Notes: a model not told the origin generated them from the letters alone. A stretch of 64,000 nt of DNA from Pelagicoccus enzymogenes (GCF_014803405.1 NZ_JACYFG010000006.1:813501-877500), one strand, 5' to 3'. Shown: positions 9,180 through 19,408, counted from the stretch's first letter. Numbers and translations: made by a program.

Positions 9180-10628
9180 TCACGTTCCGCAAAACGTTTG
9201 ATGAACCACTTCCTCCGGCTTGGGTCGGGCTTCGAGATCCGCATAGGCAGCTCGATCCGCATAGGGCTCCGCGTAGGCTTCAAGCAAACGTTCGAATTTA
9301 GAATAGTCACCTGCGTAGGCAGCCTGGATCGCCTGCTCAACGCGATGGTTTCGCGGTACCAAGACGGGATTTGCCTTCGCCATCCCCGCTACCGCCCGCT
9401 CGTCGCGAGACAGCTCGCGCCATCCGGCGAACCACGCCTCGAAAGCTGCTCGATCGGAGAACAGGGCAACAAGCCCTCCCGCCTCTTCGCCCTGCGCGAC
9501 CTGCGTCAAGCGACGGAAGAAGAGCGTGAAGTCGACTTCTTGCTCCGCCAGCAGCCTCAGGGTTTCTTGTATTGTCCTTTCGGATACTCCTACCTCCAGC
9601 CCTAGTTTTGCCCTGAAGCGCGCGGTGTAGTTTTCCTGAAACTGCTCGGGAAAAGCCGACAAGGCCGCTTCCGCCTTTCGGGCCGCTTCTTCGGGCTTCT
9701 CCGCCAACAAGGGCAGCAAGGCTTCCGCGAGGCGGGTGAGGTTCCACAGGGCGATGTTCCCCTGGTTTCCCCAAGCGTAGCGCGCGTTGCGATCGATGGA
9801 GCTGAAGACGCACTCCGGGTGGAACTCCTCCATGAAGGCGCAAGGCCCGTAGTCGATCGTCTCTCCCGATACCGCCATATTGTCCGTGTTCATCACGCCG
9901 TGGATGAAACCGAGCGACATCCAATGCGGCACCAAGCCCGCCTGCCGCTCGATCACCCCCCGCAAAAGTTCAAGGTACGGCTCCTCCGCCTCACGAGCTT
10001 CCGCGTAGTGACGCTCGATCACGTAGTCCGCCAGGATTCGAAGCCCTTCGACGTCCCCGCGAGCTTGAAAATACTGGAAGGTTCCCACCCGCACGTGGCT
10101 GGCTGCCACCCGCGTAAAAACGCCGCCGGGCACCTCCCCTTCCTGCCGAAAGACCGTTTCCCCCGTGCTTATTGCCGCCAATGCACGCGTGGTCGGAACG
10201 CCCAAGGCCGCCATCGCCTCGCTGAGGATGTATTCGCGAACCACGGGACCGAGAGCGGAACGGCCGTCGCCCGCTCGCGAAAACGCCGTCTGTCCAGCCC
10301 CCTTCAGCTGCAAGTCGCGACGCTGGCCAGATCGGCCCCGCACCTCCCCCAACAAGACGGCTCGCCCATCGCCCAACTGCGACACGAAATGCCCAAACTG
10401 GTGGCCGGCATAAGCTTGGGCGATCGGTTCCGACCCCTCCGCTACCGTATTGCCCGCCAGGACGGCAAGGCCCTGCTCCGACTCTAGCCAGTTCGCATCG
10501 ATGCCCAGCTCCTCCGCCAAAGCGCGATTGATTCGGATGAGCTGCGGCTTCGCGACCGCAGCCGGCGCCCGGCGCTCGAAGAATCGGTCCGGCAGAGCGC
10601 AGTAGGTATTGTCGAAAGAAATTCCCAT
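9180..10628 (-). CDS. selO: Protein adenylyltransferase SelO (YdiU)
   Basis: SelO is a pseudokinase-fold enzyme that transfers AMP from ATP to Ser/Thr/Tyr of target proteins and is linked to redox stress. The start is placed at 10628 because GGAGG lies 5 bases before this ATG, while the longer frame to 10673 adds an unconserved 15 residues. The 482-residue protein carries QLGDGRAVLLGEV, LKGAGQTAFSRAGDGR, REYILSEAM, HGVMNTDNMAVSG and the metal-binding DYGPCAFME segment, all family signatures. Its C-terminus ends in FCGT, with a Cys near the position where eukaryotic SelO has selenocysteine. Confidence 0.93.
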   Translation of the reverse strand: MGISFDNTYCALPDRFFERRAPAAVAKPQLIRINRALAEELGIDANWLESEQGLAVLAGNTVAEGSEPIAQAYAGHQFGHFVSQLGDGRAVLLGEVRGRSGQRRDLQLKGAGQTAFSRAGDGRSALGPVVREYILSEAMAALGVPTTRALAAISTGETVFRQEGEVPGGVFTRVAASHVRVGTFQYFQARGDVEGLRILADYVIERHYAEAREAEEPYLELLRGVIERQAGLVPHWMSLGFIHGVMNTDNMAVSGETIDYGPCAFMEEFHPECVFSSIDRNARYAWGNQGNIALWNLTRLAEALLPLLAEKPEEAARKAEAALSAFPEQFQENYTARFRAKLGLEVGVSERTIQETLRLLAEQEVDFTLFFRRLTQVAQGEEAGGLVALFSDRAAFEAWFAGWRELSRDERAVAGMAKANPVLVPRNHRVEQAIQAAYAGDYSKFERLLEAYAEPYADRAAYADLEARPKPEEVVHQTFCGT

Positions 10629-10762
10629 AGTCCTCCCCCAGAGGACGAAGAACTGGCTGCGAGTGTCGAACACAAATCACTGGCCAGCCCAATCGTCGAA
10701 AGCGTCGATCATTTTTCACCTAGGGTGGCCTTTGGCGCCCTCCATGCACCGGGCCCGGATAG

Positions 10763-12796
10763 ATGAAAACTCTGATCCTGCTCCTATTCACCCTCTACCT
10801 GATTCCAACGATTGCGCTAGCGAAGCCTGACCCCGACGCAGCGAAAAAAAACTGGGACTTGCTCCTGCCATCAAAATTCACCTGGGCAGAACTGTCGCCC
10901 AACGGACGCTTTCTGCTCCTCTACAGCAACCTTCCCTACGACTACAAACAGGACCGCAACTTGCGCGAGAAAGAGGGACGCACCCTCGTCAATCCCACCG
11001 AATTCATCCGCCGCGGCTACATCTGGGACTTGAAAACAGGGACCATGACCCTCGCCGGGCCACCCGACAAAGCCAGCGCCGGGCAAGATTTCGAGGATCG
11101 GCTCGTCGAGACCCGCTGGACCGAGTCGAACACGCTCATCATGGTGACCGGCCAAGATTTCCACGAATACGACCCGGAAAGCCAGAAAACGATCAAAAGC
11201 ATCAACATCCACGGAGCCCTCGATGAGGCTTGGCCCGTTTCGCTTCCCTCCGGACTGGACGAGCCAATGCTCTTCCGCGACTCCAAATGGGAACAAGGCT
11301 ACAAGACTTCCCTCTGGTCCTACATTCCCAGCAAACGCAAGTTGAAGCGGCTGCCCGCAGAGTACGTCATCAACGATGTCGTGGTAAGGACCCTGGAACA
11401 CCGCGGACGCAACGCCGTGACCATCCGATCGAACTTCGGAGAAGAGCTGACCGGCTACACCTACGAACTGGACGAGGAGCAAGTTCCCCATACCTACCCA
11501 ATGAAATTTCCGGGAGATTGGGATTTCTATTCGGTGAAAACCGAGCACCTGGCAGCAAACGAGATCCTCGCCTACCGGCGTATCAGCGAGGGAAAGTTCG
11601 TGGCAGAGGCGCAGCTCTTCGACTACACCACGAATACCATGCACCCGGCGTCCCTGCTCATGACGCAATTCGAATTCGAGGAAGCCGTGCATCTTCTCAA
11701 GAAACCGGTGCTCGACGCCCTCCGAGCCTCCTCCGGCCCCCTCGAGCTAAGTTCCGTCTCCGACAAGGCCGTCGTGCAGATCCTAGGCGACTTGGAAAAA
11801 GCGTTTCCTGCAGGCTCATTCCTGATTGACGAACCCAGCCAAACGAGCGACCGAGCCCTCATCCGAGTCAGCACCAGCAGTCGCCCCACCGCGTGGTACA
11901 TCCTTGACCGCAAATCAAACAAGCTGATGAAGCTGCTGGAAGCCGATACAACCCTTTCGGAAAGGTCGCTTTCCGATACGCGCCTGCTGAGCTTCGAATC
12001 CGAATGGGAACCGGACGGCAATGGACTCGTCTCCCTCAGCCTTCCTCCTGCCGGCCAAGAGGAAATCCGGGAAGAGCTCATCGTCATGATCGAACCGCAA
12101 CAAGATCTTGGATACGCGTGGGGATTCGACAAGTACCGCGAGTACCTCACAGCGGAAGGCTTCTCCGTAGTTGCGATAAAACTACCGTGGTCGCTCCAGC
12201 TTCTCGGAGCGCAGTCGAACGGGGACACTGAATTCGCGCAAGCCCAACAAGCAGCATCCACTTACATCGACGCGGCCCTATCCACCGTAAAAGAAGCCGC
12301 GCCGGAACTTTTCGCGAATCCGGAGAATGTCCACTTCAGCCTGCATGATGCGGCAGCCTCATTCTTCCCTGCGATTCCGAGCAATCCGCAAGGACCTTCG
12401 GGCAAAGCCTTTCTGGTCGACCCCAGGTTCCTCACCGGATTGCATGCCGTCCCGCACTCCCAAATCATCCTCGCCCAAAACTTTCCCTTCGACCGCCTCT
12501 TCGACGCAAAGGCCTGGTCGGAAGCAGCCGCAAAACTGTCCCCACCACAGCTAAAGCAAGCAGTGATTGTCGGACGCGAAAACAACCATCCCTACTTCAA
12601 CTCGATCGAACAAATTCGACACTTCCGCAAGTACGCTGAAGCGGAAAGCATCGAAGTGGCGGTCGACCGCTTCAACTGGGCAGGCTACAAAAGCCTCCCC
12701 AGCTGGAAGCGCAACGGTTCCATCGTCGTCGCCATCGCCGACTTCCTGAAAGACAGGGACTCAGGCTTCAGCCGAACGAAATCCGGAAGCCTCTAG
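10763..12796 (+). CDS. Secreted S9 (prolyl oligopeptidase)-like protein, probably without catalytic serine
   Basis: The 677-residue protein begins with a signal peptide (MKTLILLLFTLYLIPTIALA). Residues about 30-420 look like a beta-propeller: WAELSPNGRFLLLYS at the start resembles S9 propeller blades, and YIWDLKTGT and WYILDRKSNK follow. The C-terminal part has the layout of an alpha/beta hydrolase (KYREYLTAEGFSVVAIKLPW; then VHFSLHDAAASFFPAI). Where an active S9 enzyme has GxSxGG, this protein reads SLHDAA, so the nucleophile seems lost. It may be a binding protein or pseudoenzyme. The gene is divergent from selO. Confidence 0.55.
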   Translation: MKTLILLLFTLYLIPTIALAKPDPDAAKKNWDLLLPSKFTWAELSPNGRFLLLYSNLPYDYKQDRNLREKEGRTLVNPTEFIRRGYIWDLKTGTMTLAGPPDKASAGQDFEDRLVETRWTESNTLIMVTGQDFHEYDPESQKTIKSINIHGALDEAWPVSLPSGLDEPMLFRDSKWEQGYKTSLWSYIPSKRKLKRLPAEYVINDVVVRTLEHRGRNAVTIRSNFGEELTGYTYELDEEQVPHTYPMKFPGDWDFYSVKTEHLAANEILAYRRISEGKFVAEAQLFDYTTNTMHPASLLMTQFEFEEAVHLLKKPVLDALRASSGPLELSSVSDKAVVQILGDLEKAFPAGSFLIDEPSQTSDRALIRVSTSSRPTAWYILDRKSNKLMKLLEADTTLSERSLSDTRLLSFESEWEPDGNGLVSLSLPPAGQEEIREELIVMIEPQQDLGYAWGFDKYREYLTAEGFSVVAIKLPWSLQLLGAQSNGDTEFAQAQQAASTYIDAALSTVKEAAPELFANPENVHFSLHDAAASFFPAIPSNPQGPSGKAFLVDPRFLTGLHAVPHSQIILAQNFPFDRLFDAKAWSEAAAKLSPPQLKQAVIVGRENNHPYFNSIEQIRHFRKYAEAESIEVAVDRFNWAGYKSLPSWKRNGSIVVAIADFLKDRDSGFSRTKSGSL

Positions 12797-13043
12797 CGCC
12801 CGACCCTCCCCAAGCGAGGGGGAGGCAAAAAGAAAGGTTCATCACCAAAGACAGTAGAAATTCCTGGCTAAGCATTCGGTCCAACTGTGGGAAGCGGCCT
12901 AATGCCGCGATTGGGCAGGATCGATCGTGCCACAAGGGCACTTCCCACTGTAGACTCTCTATTCCCGCAAAAGGGTGATGAACCAAAAGAAAGCCGAGCA
13001 CGATGGCCCGGCTTTCCGATTCGGGCAATCGAATCAACAGACT
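12797..13043. repeat. Intergenic REP-like element
   Basis: The space between two convergent genes holds ACTGTGGGAAGCGGCC at 12885-12900 and its near inverted partner CTTCCCACTGT at about 12941-12951. A related element starts at 19513 (ACTGTGGGATGCGGCC). Both continue with a GCGATTG-like word. This is a dispersed palindromic repeat family and not a gene. Confidence 0.6.
12983..13016 (-). terminator. Terminator of the katA-ankyrin operon
   Basis: Read on the minus strand the stem is AAAGCCG...CGGCTTT, followed by TCTTTT. It lies about 30 bases after the ankyrin gene stop. Confidence 0.7.
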
Positions 13044-13493
13044 CTATTGGCTCCACATCTTGGCGCCGTAGCGCTTGAGCAGACGACGCATCTTGAAGCG
13101 GCCAAACATAGTGGCAAACAACAGCGGGGCTTTGCCGCCACCGTTGTCGGCATTCACATCGGCGCCATGTTCGAGAAGCAAATCCGCAAGCTCGCAGTAC
13201 CCCTTGAAAGCAACGCCTCCCAGCGGAGTTTGACCACGGTCGTTGCGCTGCTCCGTTGCCGCACCGCGCTCGAGCAGGACCCTAGCGGTTTCAAGCTGTC
13301 CATTGTAGGCCGCCAACATCAGCAAAGTATTGCCCTTCGCGTCGCTCAGGTTGAGCGGCAGCCCCGCTTCGAACATCGACACTAGCGTATCCGTTTCGCC
13401 GCGACGGGCGAAATCGGCCGCTTGGACCTGCAACTCCTCGTAGCGCGCCAACTCTTCCGCCGTGATCTCCGATGCTTCAACTAAGCCGGGCAT
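13044..13493 (-). CDS. Ankyrin-repeat protein, catalase partner (AnkB-like)
   Basis: The start at 13493 (ATGCCCGGC) overlaps the last 13 bases of katA in another frame, which indicates translational coupling. An upstream in-frame extension to 13568 would read through katA and is rejected. The 149-residue protein has about three ankyrin repeats ([59 protein letters not shown]). No signal peptide is seen. In Pseudomonas and Campylobacter a similar ankyrin protein is encoded with a catalase and supports its activity; the same role is inferred here. Confidence 0.85.
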   Translation of the reverse strand: MPGLVEASEITAEELARYEELQVQAADFARRGETDTLVSMFEAGLPLNLSDAKGNTLLMLAAYNGQLETARVLLERGAATEQRNDRGQTPLGGVAFKGYCELADLLLEHGADVNADNGGGKAPLLFATMFGRFKMRRLLKRYGAKMWSQ

Positions 13494-14968
13494 GAGGCAG
13501 TCTCCTCCTCGGGCGAAAACTCGATCTCCAAGGCAGCTGCGATTCCCGCCGCGTAGGCTGGGTCGCACTTGTGAAAGTGGTTCAACTGACGCGTCACAAT
13601 TTCAAACGGCACGCCCTGCATCGCACCCGCGATGTTCCGATGCAGGCGATCACGCTGTTCGTCATTGAAAAGTCGATACAAATTTCCAGGCTGGGTGTAG
13701 TCGTCGTTTCCATCGCGATGATCGTAGCGGTCCGCGTCGCCGGAGATTTTGAGCGGGGGCTCCTTAACAGACGCATCCTCTCGGGCCGCCCCTTCCACGG
13801 TGTTGGGCTCGTAGTAGGCGTCTGGATTTCCGAAGTCGTTCGTGAAGAATCGCATGGCACCATCTTTGTGGTAGTGGTTGAGAGTCGACTTGGGCCGATT
13901 GACTGGAAGCGCTTCGTAATGAGTTCCCAGACGATAGCGGTGAGCGTCCGCATAGGAAAACACCCGCGCTTGCAACATCTTGTCCGGTGAAAAACCGATT
14001 CCAGGAACGACGTTGGATGGTGAATACGCAGCCATCTCGATATCCGTAAAGTAGTTGTCCGCGTTTTTGTTCAGCTCAATCTCGCCCACCTCTATCAAGG
14101 GGTACTCTCCATGCGGCCACACCTTGGTAAGATCGAACGGATTGTAGCTGGTCTTCTCCGCATCGAGTTCGGGCATGACCTGCACGTACATCGTCCACTT
14201 GGGAAATTCGCCCTTCTCAATCGCCCCGAAGAGTTCCTCTTGGTAGGTTTCGCGGCTTTGCCCGATTACCTTCTCCGCCTCTTCGTTGGTATAATGCCTG
14301 TGTCCCTGCTGCGTCTTGAAGTGAAACTTCACCCAAAAGCGCTCGCCTTGAGCGTTCCAAAAACTGTAGGTGTGCGAGCCGTAGCCATTCATGTACATGG
14401 GCGCCACCGGAATACCGCGGTCGCTCATGAGAATAGTGACCTGATGCAGGCTCTCCGGCGAAAGCGACCAGAAATCCCACATGGCCTTGGGGGAACGCAA
14501 GTTGGTGCGAGGGTGGCGCTTCTGGGTGTGGATGAAATCGGGAAACTTGTAGGGATCGCGGACGAAGAACACCGGAGTGTTGTTGCCTACCACGTCCCAG
14601 TTCCCCTCTTCCGTGTAGAACTTGAGCGAGAAGCCGCGCACGTCTCGCTCCGCGTCCGCGGCGCCAAGCTCGCCCGCCACGGTGGAGAAACGGGACACCA
14701 GCTCGGTCTTCTTCCCCACCTCCGAAAACACCTTGGCACAAGTGTACTGCGAGATGTCATGGGTTACCGTGAAGGTACCAAAAGCTCCCCAGCCCTTGGC
14801 ATGCACCACCCGCTCCGGGATGCGCTCCCGATTCTGGTGGGCCAGCTTTTCGATCAGCTGGTAATCCTGCAATAGCAACGGACCACGGGGGCCGGCGCTC
14901 AAAGAGTTCTGGTTGTCGGCAATTGGATTGCCCGCAGAAGTGGTGAGTCTAGAGTTCGGTTGATTCAT
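13481..14968 (-). CDS. katA: Monofunctional heme catalase
   Basis: This clade-3-type catalase (495 residues) breaks down hydrogen peroxide. The distal His is at residue 56 in [14 protein letters not shown], the distal Asn lies in [10 protein letters not shown], and the heme-ligand Tyr is in [34 protein letters not shown] is also a strong family motif. The Trp in HAKGWGAFG replaces the Ala seen in most family members. The gene is divergent from oxyR and overlaps the ankyrin gene downstream. Induction by OxyR under peroxide is likely. Confidence 0.96.
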   Translation of the reverse strand: MNQPNSRLTTSAGNPIADNQNSLSAGPRGPLLLQDYQLIEKLAHQNRERIPERVVHAKGWGAFGTFTVTHDISQYTCAKVFSEVGKKTELVSRFSTVAGELGAADAERDVRGFSLKFYTEEGNWDVVGNNTPVFFVRDPYKFPDFIHTQKRHPRTNLRSPKAMWDFWSLSPESLHQVTILMSDRGIPVAPMYMNGYGSHTYSFWNAQGERFWVKFHFKTQQGHRHYTNEEAEKVIGQSRETYQEELFGAIEKGEFPKWTMYVQVMPELDAEKTSYNPFDLTKVWPHGEYPLIEVGEIELNKNADNYFTDIEMAAYSPSNVVPGIGFSPDKMLQARVFSYADAHRYRLGTHYEALPVNRPKSTLNHYHKDGAMRFFTNDFGNPDAYYEPNTVEGAAREDASVKEPPLKISGDADRYDHRDGNDDYTQPGNLYRLFNDEQRDRLHRNIAGAMQGVPFEIVTRQLNHFHKCDPAYAAGIAAALEIEFSPEEETASCPA

Positions 14969-15043
14969 ATGTCAGGCCGATAGTAACACAGCTTTTGCCA
15001 TAGACATAATCGAATGAATCAATCACCTTCATCGATAGATTCT
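14969..15043. promoter_or_regulatory. katA-oxyR divergent regulatory region
   Basis: This short divergent spacer should hold both promoters and the OxyR site. ATAG occurs at 14980-14983 and again at 15000-15003, 20 bp apart and so on the same helix face, as in OxyR operators. The full four-element consensus is not present. Confidence 0.5.
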
Positions 15044-15934
15044 ATGGAGTTCACCCAACTGAAATGTTTCATCGCCGTCGCCCGAGAGCAAAGTTTCACG
15101 CGGGCTGCCAAAGCCTGCAACTTGAGCCAGCCTTCCTTGAGCTACCAAATATCCAAGCTCGAGGAAGAGCTCGGCGAGTCGCTCTTTAACCGCAAGCCGA
15201 AAGGCGTCGAGCTGAGCGACTCCGGAAGGCTGCTGCTCGACGGCGCCCATCGCCTTGTCGAAGAGCAGGAGAAGATAGTATCCATCTTTCGGATGCGCGA
15301 AGAACTGATGTCGGGCGACATCCGATTCGGAATCATTCCCACCATGGCGCCCTATCTTCTTCCTCCCCTCCTCGGAACCTTTCGAAGCGAGCACCCTCAA
15401 GTCCGCTTGCTCGCCCGCGAATCCCGCACCTCCCAACTACTTAAGGAAGTGGTCGAGGGAGAACTCGAGTTCGCGGTCGTCAGCGACGTCGCCCCCGCCC
15501 TGCTCAAGCGCTACTCGCTACACCTCAGCAAGCTTTTCGACGAGCCCCTGGCCTTGGCTGTGCCCCACGCCCATCCAAGCTGCTCGCTTGAGGAACTGAC
15601 TCCCGATCGCATCGACGAAAACGAGCTCATCCTGCTCAGCGAAGGCAACTGCCTGCGCGACCAAACCGTAAAGCTCTGCCAGCGCAGCGAACGCAAGAGC
15701 CCCCTGGAATGCGAGCAGCTCCCCACCCAGCTCTCCATGGTCGCCGCCGGCCTAGGGGTTGCCATCGTGCCGGAGATGGCTATCGCCAAGCACCAAGACA
15801 AAGGAGTCTCATTTCTCCCCTTCAAAAGCCCAGCCCCCAAGCGCATGATCGGCTTGCTGAAAAAACGAGGCGGCAAGCTCAGCCCCGCCGCCTCCGAATT
15901 CCTGAAACGACTCAAGAAACAATCCGCTTCCTAG
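15044..15934 (+). CDS. oxyR: OxyR-type LysR family peroxide-sensing regulator
   Basis: This LysR-type activator has an N-terminal helix-turn-helix (residues 1-60: MEFTQLKCFIAVAREQSFTR, SQPSLSYQISKLEEELG) and a periplasmic-binding-like effector domain. The redox pair of OxyR is present: CLRDQTVKLC has the two Cys with exactly the spacing of Cys199 and Cys208 in E. coli OxyR, inside SEGNCLRDQ. The start at 15044 matches the usual LysR start; an in-frame ATG at 15014 would add ten residues. It lies divergent from katA, which it most likely activates. Confidence 0.92.
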   Translation: MEFTQLKCFIAVAREQSFTRAAKACNLSQPSLSYQISKLEEELGESLFNRKPKGVELSDSGRLLLDGAHRLVEEQEKIVSIFRMREELMSGDIRFGIIPTMAPYLLPPLLGTFRSEHPQVRLLARESRTSQLLKEVVEGELEFAVVSDVAPALLKRYSLHLSKLFDEPLALAVPHAHPSCSLEELTPDRIDENELILLSEGNCLRDQTVKLCQRSERKSPLECEQLPTQLSMVAAGLGVAIVPEMAIAKHQDKGVSFLPFKSPAPKRMIGLLKKRGGKLSPAASEFLKRLKKQSAS

Positions 15935-15959
15935 AAAAAGACAGAAACAATTTACCAAC

Positions 15960-18623
15960 ATGATCGGCGAAAGCGAAAAGCAACGTTTGGCAGAAGACGC
16001 AACACGAGAAAAGAACTGGAAACGCTGGGGCCCCTACCTCTCCGAACGCCAATGGGGCACCGTGCGGGAAGACTACTCCGTCGACGGCCAAGCCTGGCGG
16101 CACTTCCCCTTCGAGCACGCCCACCTGCGGGCCTACCGCTGGGGCGAGGACGGCATCGCCGGCTTCTGCGACCGAGAGGGACGCCTCTGCCTCGCGCCCG
16201 CTTTCTGGAACGGAGCCGACCCCATCATCAAGGAGCGGCTCTTCGGCCTCAACGGCGAGCAAGGCAACCACGGCGAGGACTGCAAGGAACACTACTACTA
16301 CCTCGACTCCACTCCAACCCACACGTATTCAAAAGCTCTCTACAAATACCCGCAAAGAGAATTCCCCTACGAGCAGCTGAGGCAGGAAAACGCTAAGCGC
16401 GGCCTGAAAGATCCTGAATTCGAGCTAAGCGATACCGACGCGTTCGACGAGAACCGCTACTTCGACATTCATATCGAATACGCCAAAGGCAGCCCCAACG
16501 ACTTGCTCATGCGGCTCACCATCACCAACCGCGGCCCCGACACTGCCCCCATTGCCGTTCTTCCTAAGCTTTGGTTCCGCAATACTTGGATCTGGGGCTG
16601 CGAGCATGAAGGCTGCTCCCTTAAGCCGTCCATCCAATTCAACAAACCCAACACCCTCGACCTCGAACGCGAAGGGCTCGGACCCTTCCACTTTGCAGCC
16701 GGCACAGCCTCCGACGGCACCGAACCTGTCATCGGAATCGCAGAAAACGAAACGGCTTCCAAAGCGCTGTATGGGGTAGACAACTACACGCCTTACACCA
16801 AAGATTCCTTCCACCGCTGGATCATCGATAGAGACGAAAACGCCGTCATGCAAAGAAAGGGGAAAGGCACCCTCGCCATGGCTCGCTACGAACTGGAAAT
16901 CCCCGCTGGCCAATCGGTCACCGTTCCGGTTCGCCTCTACGCCGCGTCCGAGACGCCCGACGAGATCCACGGCCACTCGTTCGACCAAACCTTCGCTACC
17001 GCCCAAACCCAAGCCGAGCAATTCTGGAACGACACGCTCACACCTGAAGTCGAAGAGGAAACGCGCGAACTCCAGCGAAACGCCTACGCTGGCCTGCTTT
17101 GGACCAAGCAGTTCTATCACTATTCCGTACACGACTGGCTCAAGGGCGACAGCGACGTCGCCCATGCGCCACCCGCCCGCAAGCAAGGGCGCAACCGCAA
17201 CTGGGAGCACCTCTTCAACAAAGACATCCTCTCCATGCCCGACAAGTGGGAGTACCCCTGGTACGCCGCTTGGGACACGGCCTTCCACATGCTGCCCTTC
17301 GCCGAGGTCGACCCCGACTTCGCCAAGAGCCAGCTCCTGCTCTTCCTGCGCGAGTGGTACATGCACCCCAATGGGCAATTGCCCGCCTACGAGTGGGCCC
17401 TCGACGACGTCAACCCTCCCACCCACGCCTGGGCTTGCTGGGAAGTCTACATCCAAGGGCGCGATCGCGGAGAGCCGGACATCGACTTCCTCAAGCGCGC
17501 CTTTTCCAAGCTTCTCATCAACTTCACCTGGTGGGTTAACCGCAAGGACCCGCAAGGCCGCAACCTTTTCGGAGGGGGCTTCCTCGGGCTCGACAACATT
17601 GGCCTGTTCGACCGCTCCAAACCCTTGCCCGGAGGAGCCGTTCTCAACCAAGCCGACGGAACCGCCTGGATGGCCTTCTACTGCTCCAAGATGCTGTCCA
17701 TAGCCCTGGAGCTCGCCCACACCGACAAGACCTACTCCGACCTCGCGTCCAAGTTCTTCGAGCACTTCATGAGCATCTGCGAAGCAGCCAACCACCTTAC
17801 CCACGGCGGCCTCTGGGACGAGCAGGACGGCTTCTACTACGACGAGATCGAGTACCCCGACGGCAGCCGCACTCCCCTGAGGGTTCGCTCCGTCGTAGGA
17901 CTGCTACCCATCATCGCCTCCCTCTCGCTGCCGCAAGAAACGCTCGACGAACTCCCAGGCTTCCGCAAGCGCATGGACTGGTACCTCAACAACCGCAAGG
18001 ACATCACTCGATTCGTAGAGGCCCTACCCAGCTCCAGCACCGGGCAAACCCGCCTGCTCGCCCTCCCCAATCGCGAACGCCTCACCCGCCTGCTCAGCTA
18101 CCTGTTCGACGAAAACGAATTCCTATCGCCCTTCGGCATCCGCTCCCTCTCCCGTATCCACGAGTCGCATCCCTACTCAACATCCATCAACGGCGATTCG
18201 TTCGAGCTTCGCTACTGTCCCGGCGATTCGGATACCTATCTATTCGGAGGAAACTCCAACTGGCGTGGCCCCATTTGGTTTCCCGTCAACTACCTGCTCA
18301 TCGAAGCTCTCGACCGCTACCACAAAGCCTACGGCGACTCCTTTCAGATCGAGTTTCCCACGGGATCCGGCCAGTATCGAACTCTCGAATACTGTGCCCA
18401 AGAGCTCCGCCGCCGCCTAACGCGACTCTTCAAAAGAAACTCCGACGGACGGCGTCCCGCTCAAGGGCCGGAGCCACACAAACTCGACGAAAACGAGCCG
18501 CCGCTCTTCTACGAGTTCTTCAACCCCGAAACCGGCAAGGGCCACGGAGCCAGTCACCAAACAGGCTGGACCGCCCTCGTCGCCACCCTCGTAAAAGAAA
18601 TCCACCGCGAAAAACTCCAGTGA
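15960..18623 (+). CDS. GH63-like glucosidase
   Basis: This 887-residue cytoplasmic-type protein (no signal peptide) resembles the large bacterial glucosidases of family GH63. The N-terminal beta domain starts ATREKNWKRWGPYLSERQWG. The (alpha/alpha)6 barrel contains KWEYPWYAAWDTAFHMLPFA, where the Asp of AWD fits the general acid, and the C-terminal segment GKGHGASHQTGWTALVA. Bacterial members act on alpha-linked gluco- or manno-type oligosaccharides; the substrate is unknown here. It starts 25 bp after oxyR on the same strand, but a functional link is not evident. Confidence 0.85.
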   Translation: MIGESEKQRLAEDATREKNWKRWGPYLSERQWGTVREDYSVDGQAWRHFPFEHAHLRAYRWGEDGIAGFCDREGRLCLAPAFWNGADPIIKERLFGLNGEQGNHGEDCKEHYYYLDSTPTHTYSKALYKYPQREFPYEQLRQENAKRGLKDPEFELSDTDAFDENRYFDIHIEYAKGSPNDLLMRLTITNRGPDTAPIAVLPKLWFRNTWIWGCEHEGCSLKPSIQFNKPNTLDLEREGLGPFHFAAGTASDGTEPVIGIAENETASKALYGVDNYTPYTKDSFHRWIIDRDENAVMQRKGKGTLAMARYELEIPAGQSVTVPVRLYAASETPDEIHGHSFDQTFATAQTQAEQFWNDTLTPEVEEETRELQRNAYAGLLWTKQFYHYSVHDWLKGDSDVAHAPPARKQGRNRNWEHLFNKDILSMPDKWEYPWYAAWDTAFHMLPFAEVDPDFAKSQLLLFLREWYMHPNGQLPAYEWALDDVNPPTHAWACWEVYIQGRDRGEPDIDFLKRAFSKLLINFTWWVNRKDPQGRNLFGGGFLGLDNIGLFDRSKPLPGGAVLNQADGTAWMAFYCSKMLSIALELAHTDKTYSDLASKFFEHFMSICEAANHLTHGGLWDEQDGFYYDEIEYPDGSRTPLRVRSVVGLLPIIASLSLPQETLDELPGFRKRMDWYLNNRKDITRFVEALPSSSTGQTRLLALPNRERLTRLLSYLFDENEFLSPFGIRSLSRIHESHPYSTSINGDSFELRYCPGDSDTYLFGGNSNWRGPIWFPVNYLLIEALDRYHKAYGDSFQIEFPTGSGQYRTLEYCAQELRRRLTRLFKRNSDGRRPAQGPEPHKLDENEPPLFYEFFNPETGKGHGASHQTGWTALVATLVKEIHREKLQ

Positions 18624-18838
18624 CGCGTCATGCGTCAAACGTAGCGCCGAACTTTAGTCGGTGACAGGACGCTAGCCCCGCACAAAGCCCCTTCGTAGGG
18701 CTGACGCTCGCGCCACGCCGCAGCGCACAAACGCTCCGCCGCGAGGGCTCGAACCAAAGTTGGCACGCGACTAGCAAGTCACAGATCGAAAGAAGAACGG
18801 TCGCATGCATGCGCCCGCAACCACAACCCACCAAAACC
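18624..18838. other. Noncoding gap before a secreted protein gene
   Basis: About 215 bases have no convincing coding frame. CGTGACGCTC-like and GCGCC words form several short imperfect inverted repeats around 18680-18740, of the REP-like kind seen elsewhere in the window. A promoter for the next gene is expected near the end. Confidence 0.35.
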
Positions 18839-19381
18839 ATGAATTACAGCATAGACGACAAGAAGCCCCTGAGGACCAAGATCGCTCAACGGTGCGTCGC
18901 CCTAGCGACCGGCTTGACGCTGCTGACCGCCAGCATCGCGTCGCCTGAGGGCCACGAAAGCAACGAGACTCAAGCCCTCCAAGTCTACTTCGATGACCTC
19001 GAAGGCGCTACCTACACAGACATCTCCAACGCCCGCGACGACCTATTGCACAATGCATTCGCCGACGCTGCAGACCGCAAGGAATGGATCGGCGAGTTCG
19101 ACATCGAGTACAACACCCTTCCCGACGAGGACGAGAGCGGCTACCTCATGTTCACCGTGATCGACTGGGAACGTTCCCGCTCCAACTTCTACAGCTTCAG
19201 CGCTCGGGCCGAATACGTCGACAACGACGGCGTAACGCACGATCTGGGAGTTGTGCGCGGACAAAACAGCGGCATCTCGGTTTCGACGCCGCGTGACGCC
19301 GGGGAAATGTTTTCCGAAGTTGCCGAAACCGCCATCAAGCGCGCACTCGAGAGCCTAGAAGATAAACTCGAAATCTCCTAG
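18839..19381 (+). CDS. Small secreted protein of unknown function
   Basis: I do not recognise the family. Starting at 18839 (MNYSIDDKKPLRT) the protein has 180 residues with a basic, hydrophobic N-terminal stretch (CVALATGLTLLTASIAS) that looks like a signal peptide. An in-frame ATG at 18809 would add ten residues. The mature part is acidic (pIs of segments such as DEDESGYL are clearly low), predicted mixed alpha/beta, and ends with an amphipathic helix (MFSEVAETAIKRALESLEDK). A strong terminator follows, so it is a single-gene unit. Confidence 0.6.
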   Translation: MNYSIDDKKPLRTKIAQRCVALATGLTLLTASIASPEGHESNETQALQVYFDDLEGATYTDISNARDDLLHNAFADAADRKEWIGEFDIEYNTLPDEDESGYLMFTVIDWERSRSNFYSFSARAEYVDNDGVTHDLGVVRGQNSGISVSTPRDAGEMFSEVAETAIKRALESLEDKLEIS

Positions 19382-19408
19382 TCGTCCCAACATTTCAACT
19401 ACACAAAG

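Noticed and set aside
16425-17804. Long minus-strand frame opposite the GH63 gene
   Set aside because: It is a mirror of the high-GC coding strand with Gly/Val-rich composition, as seen opposite other genes here.
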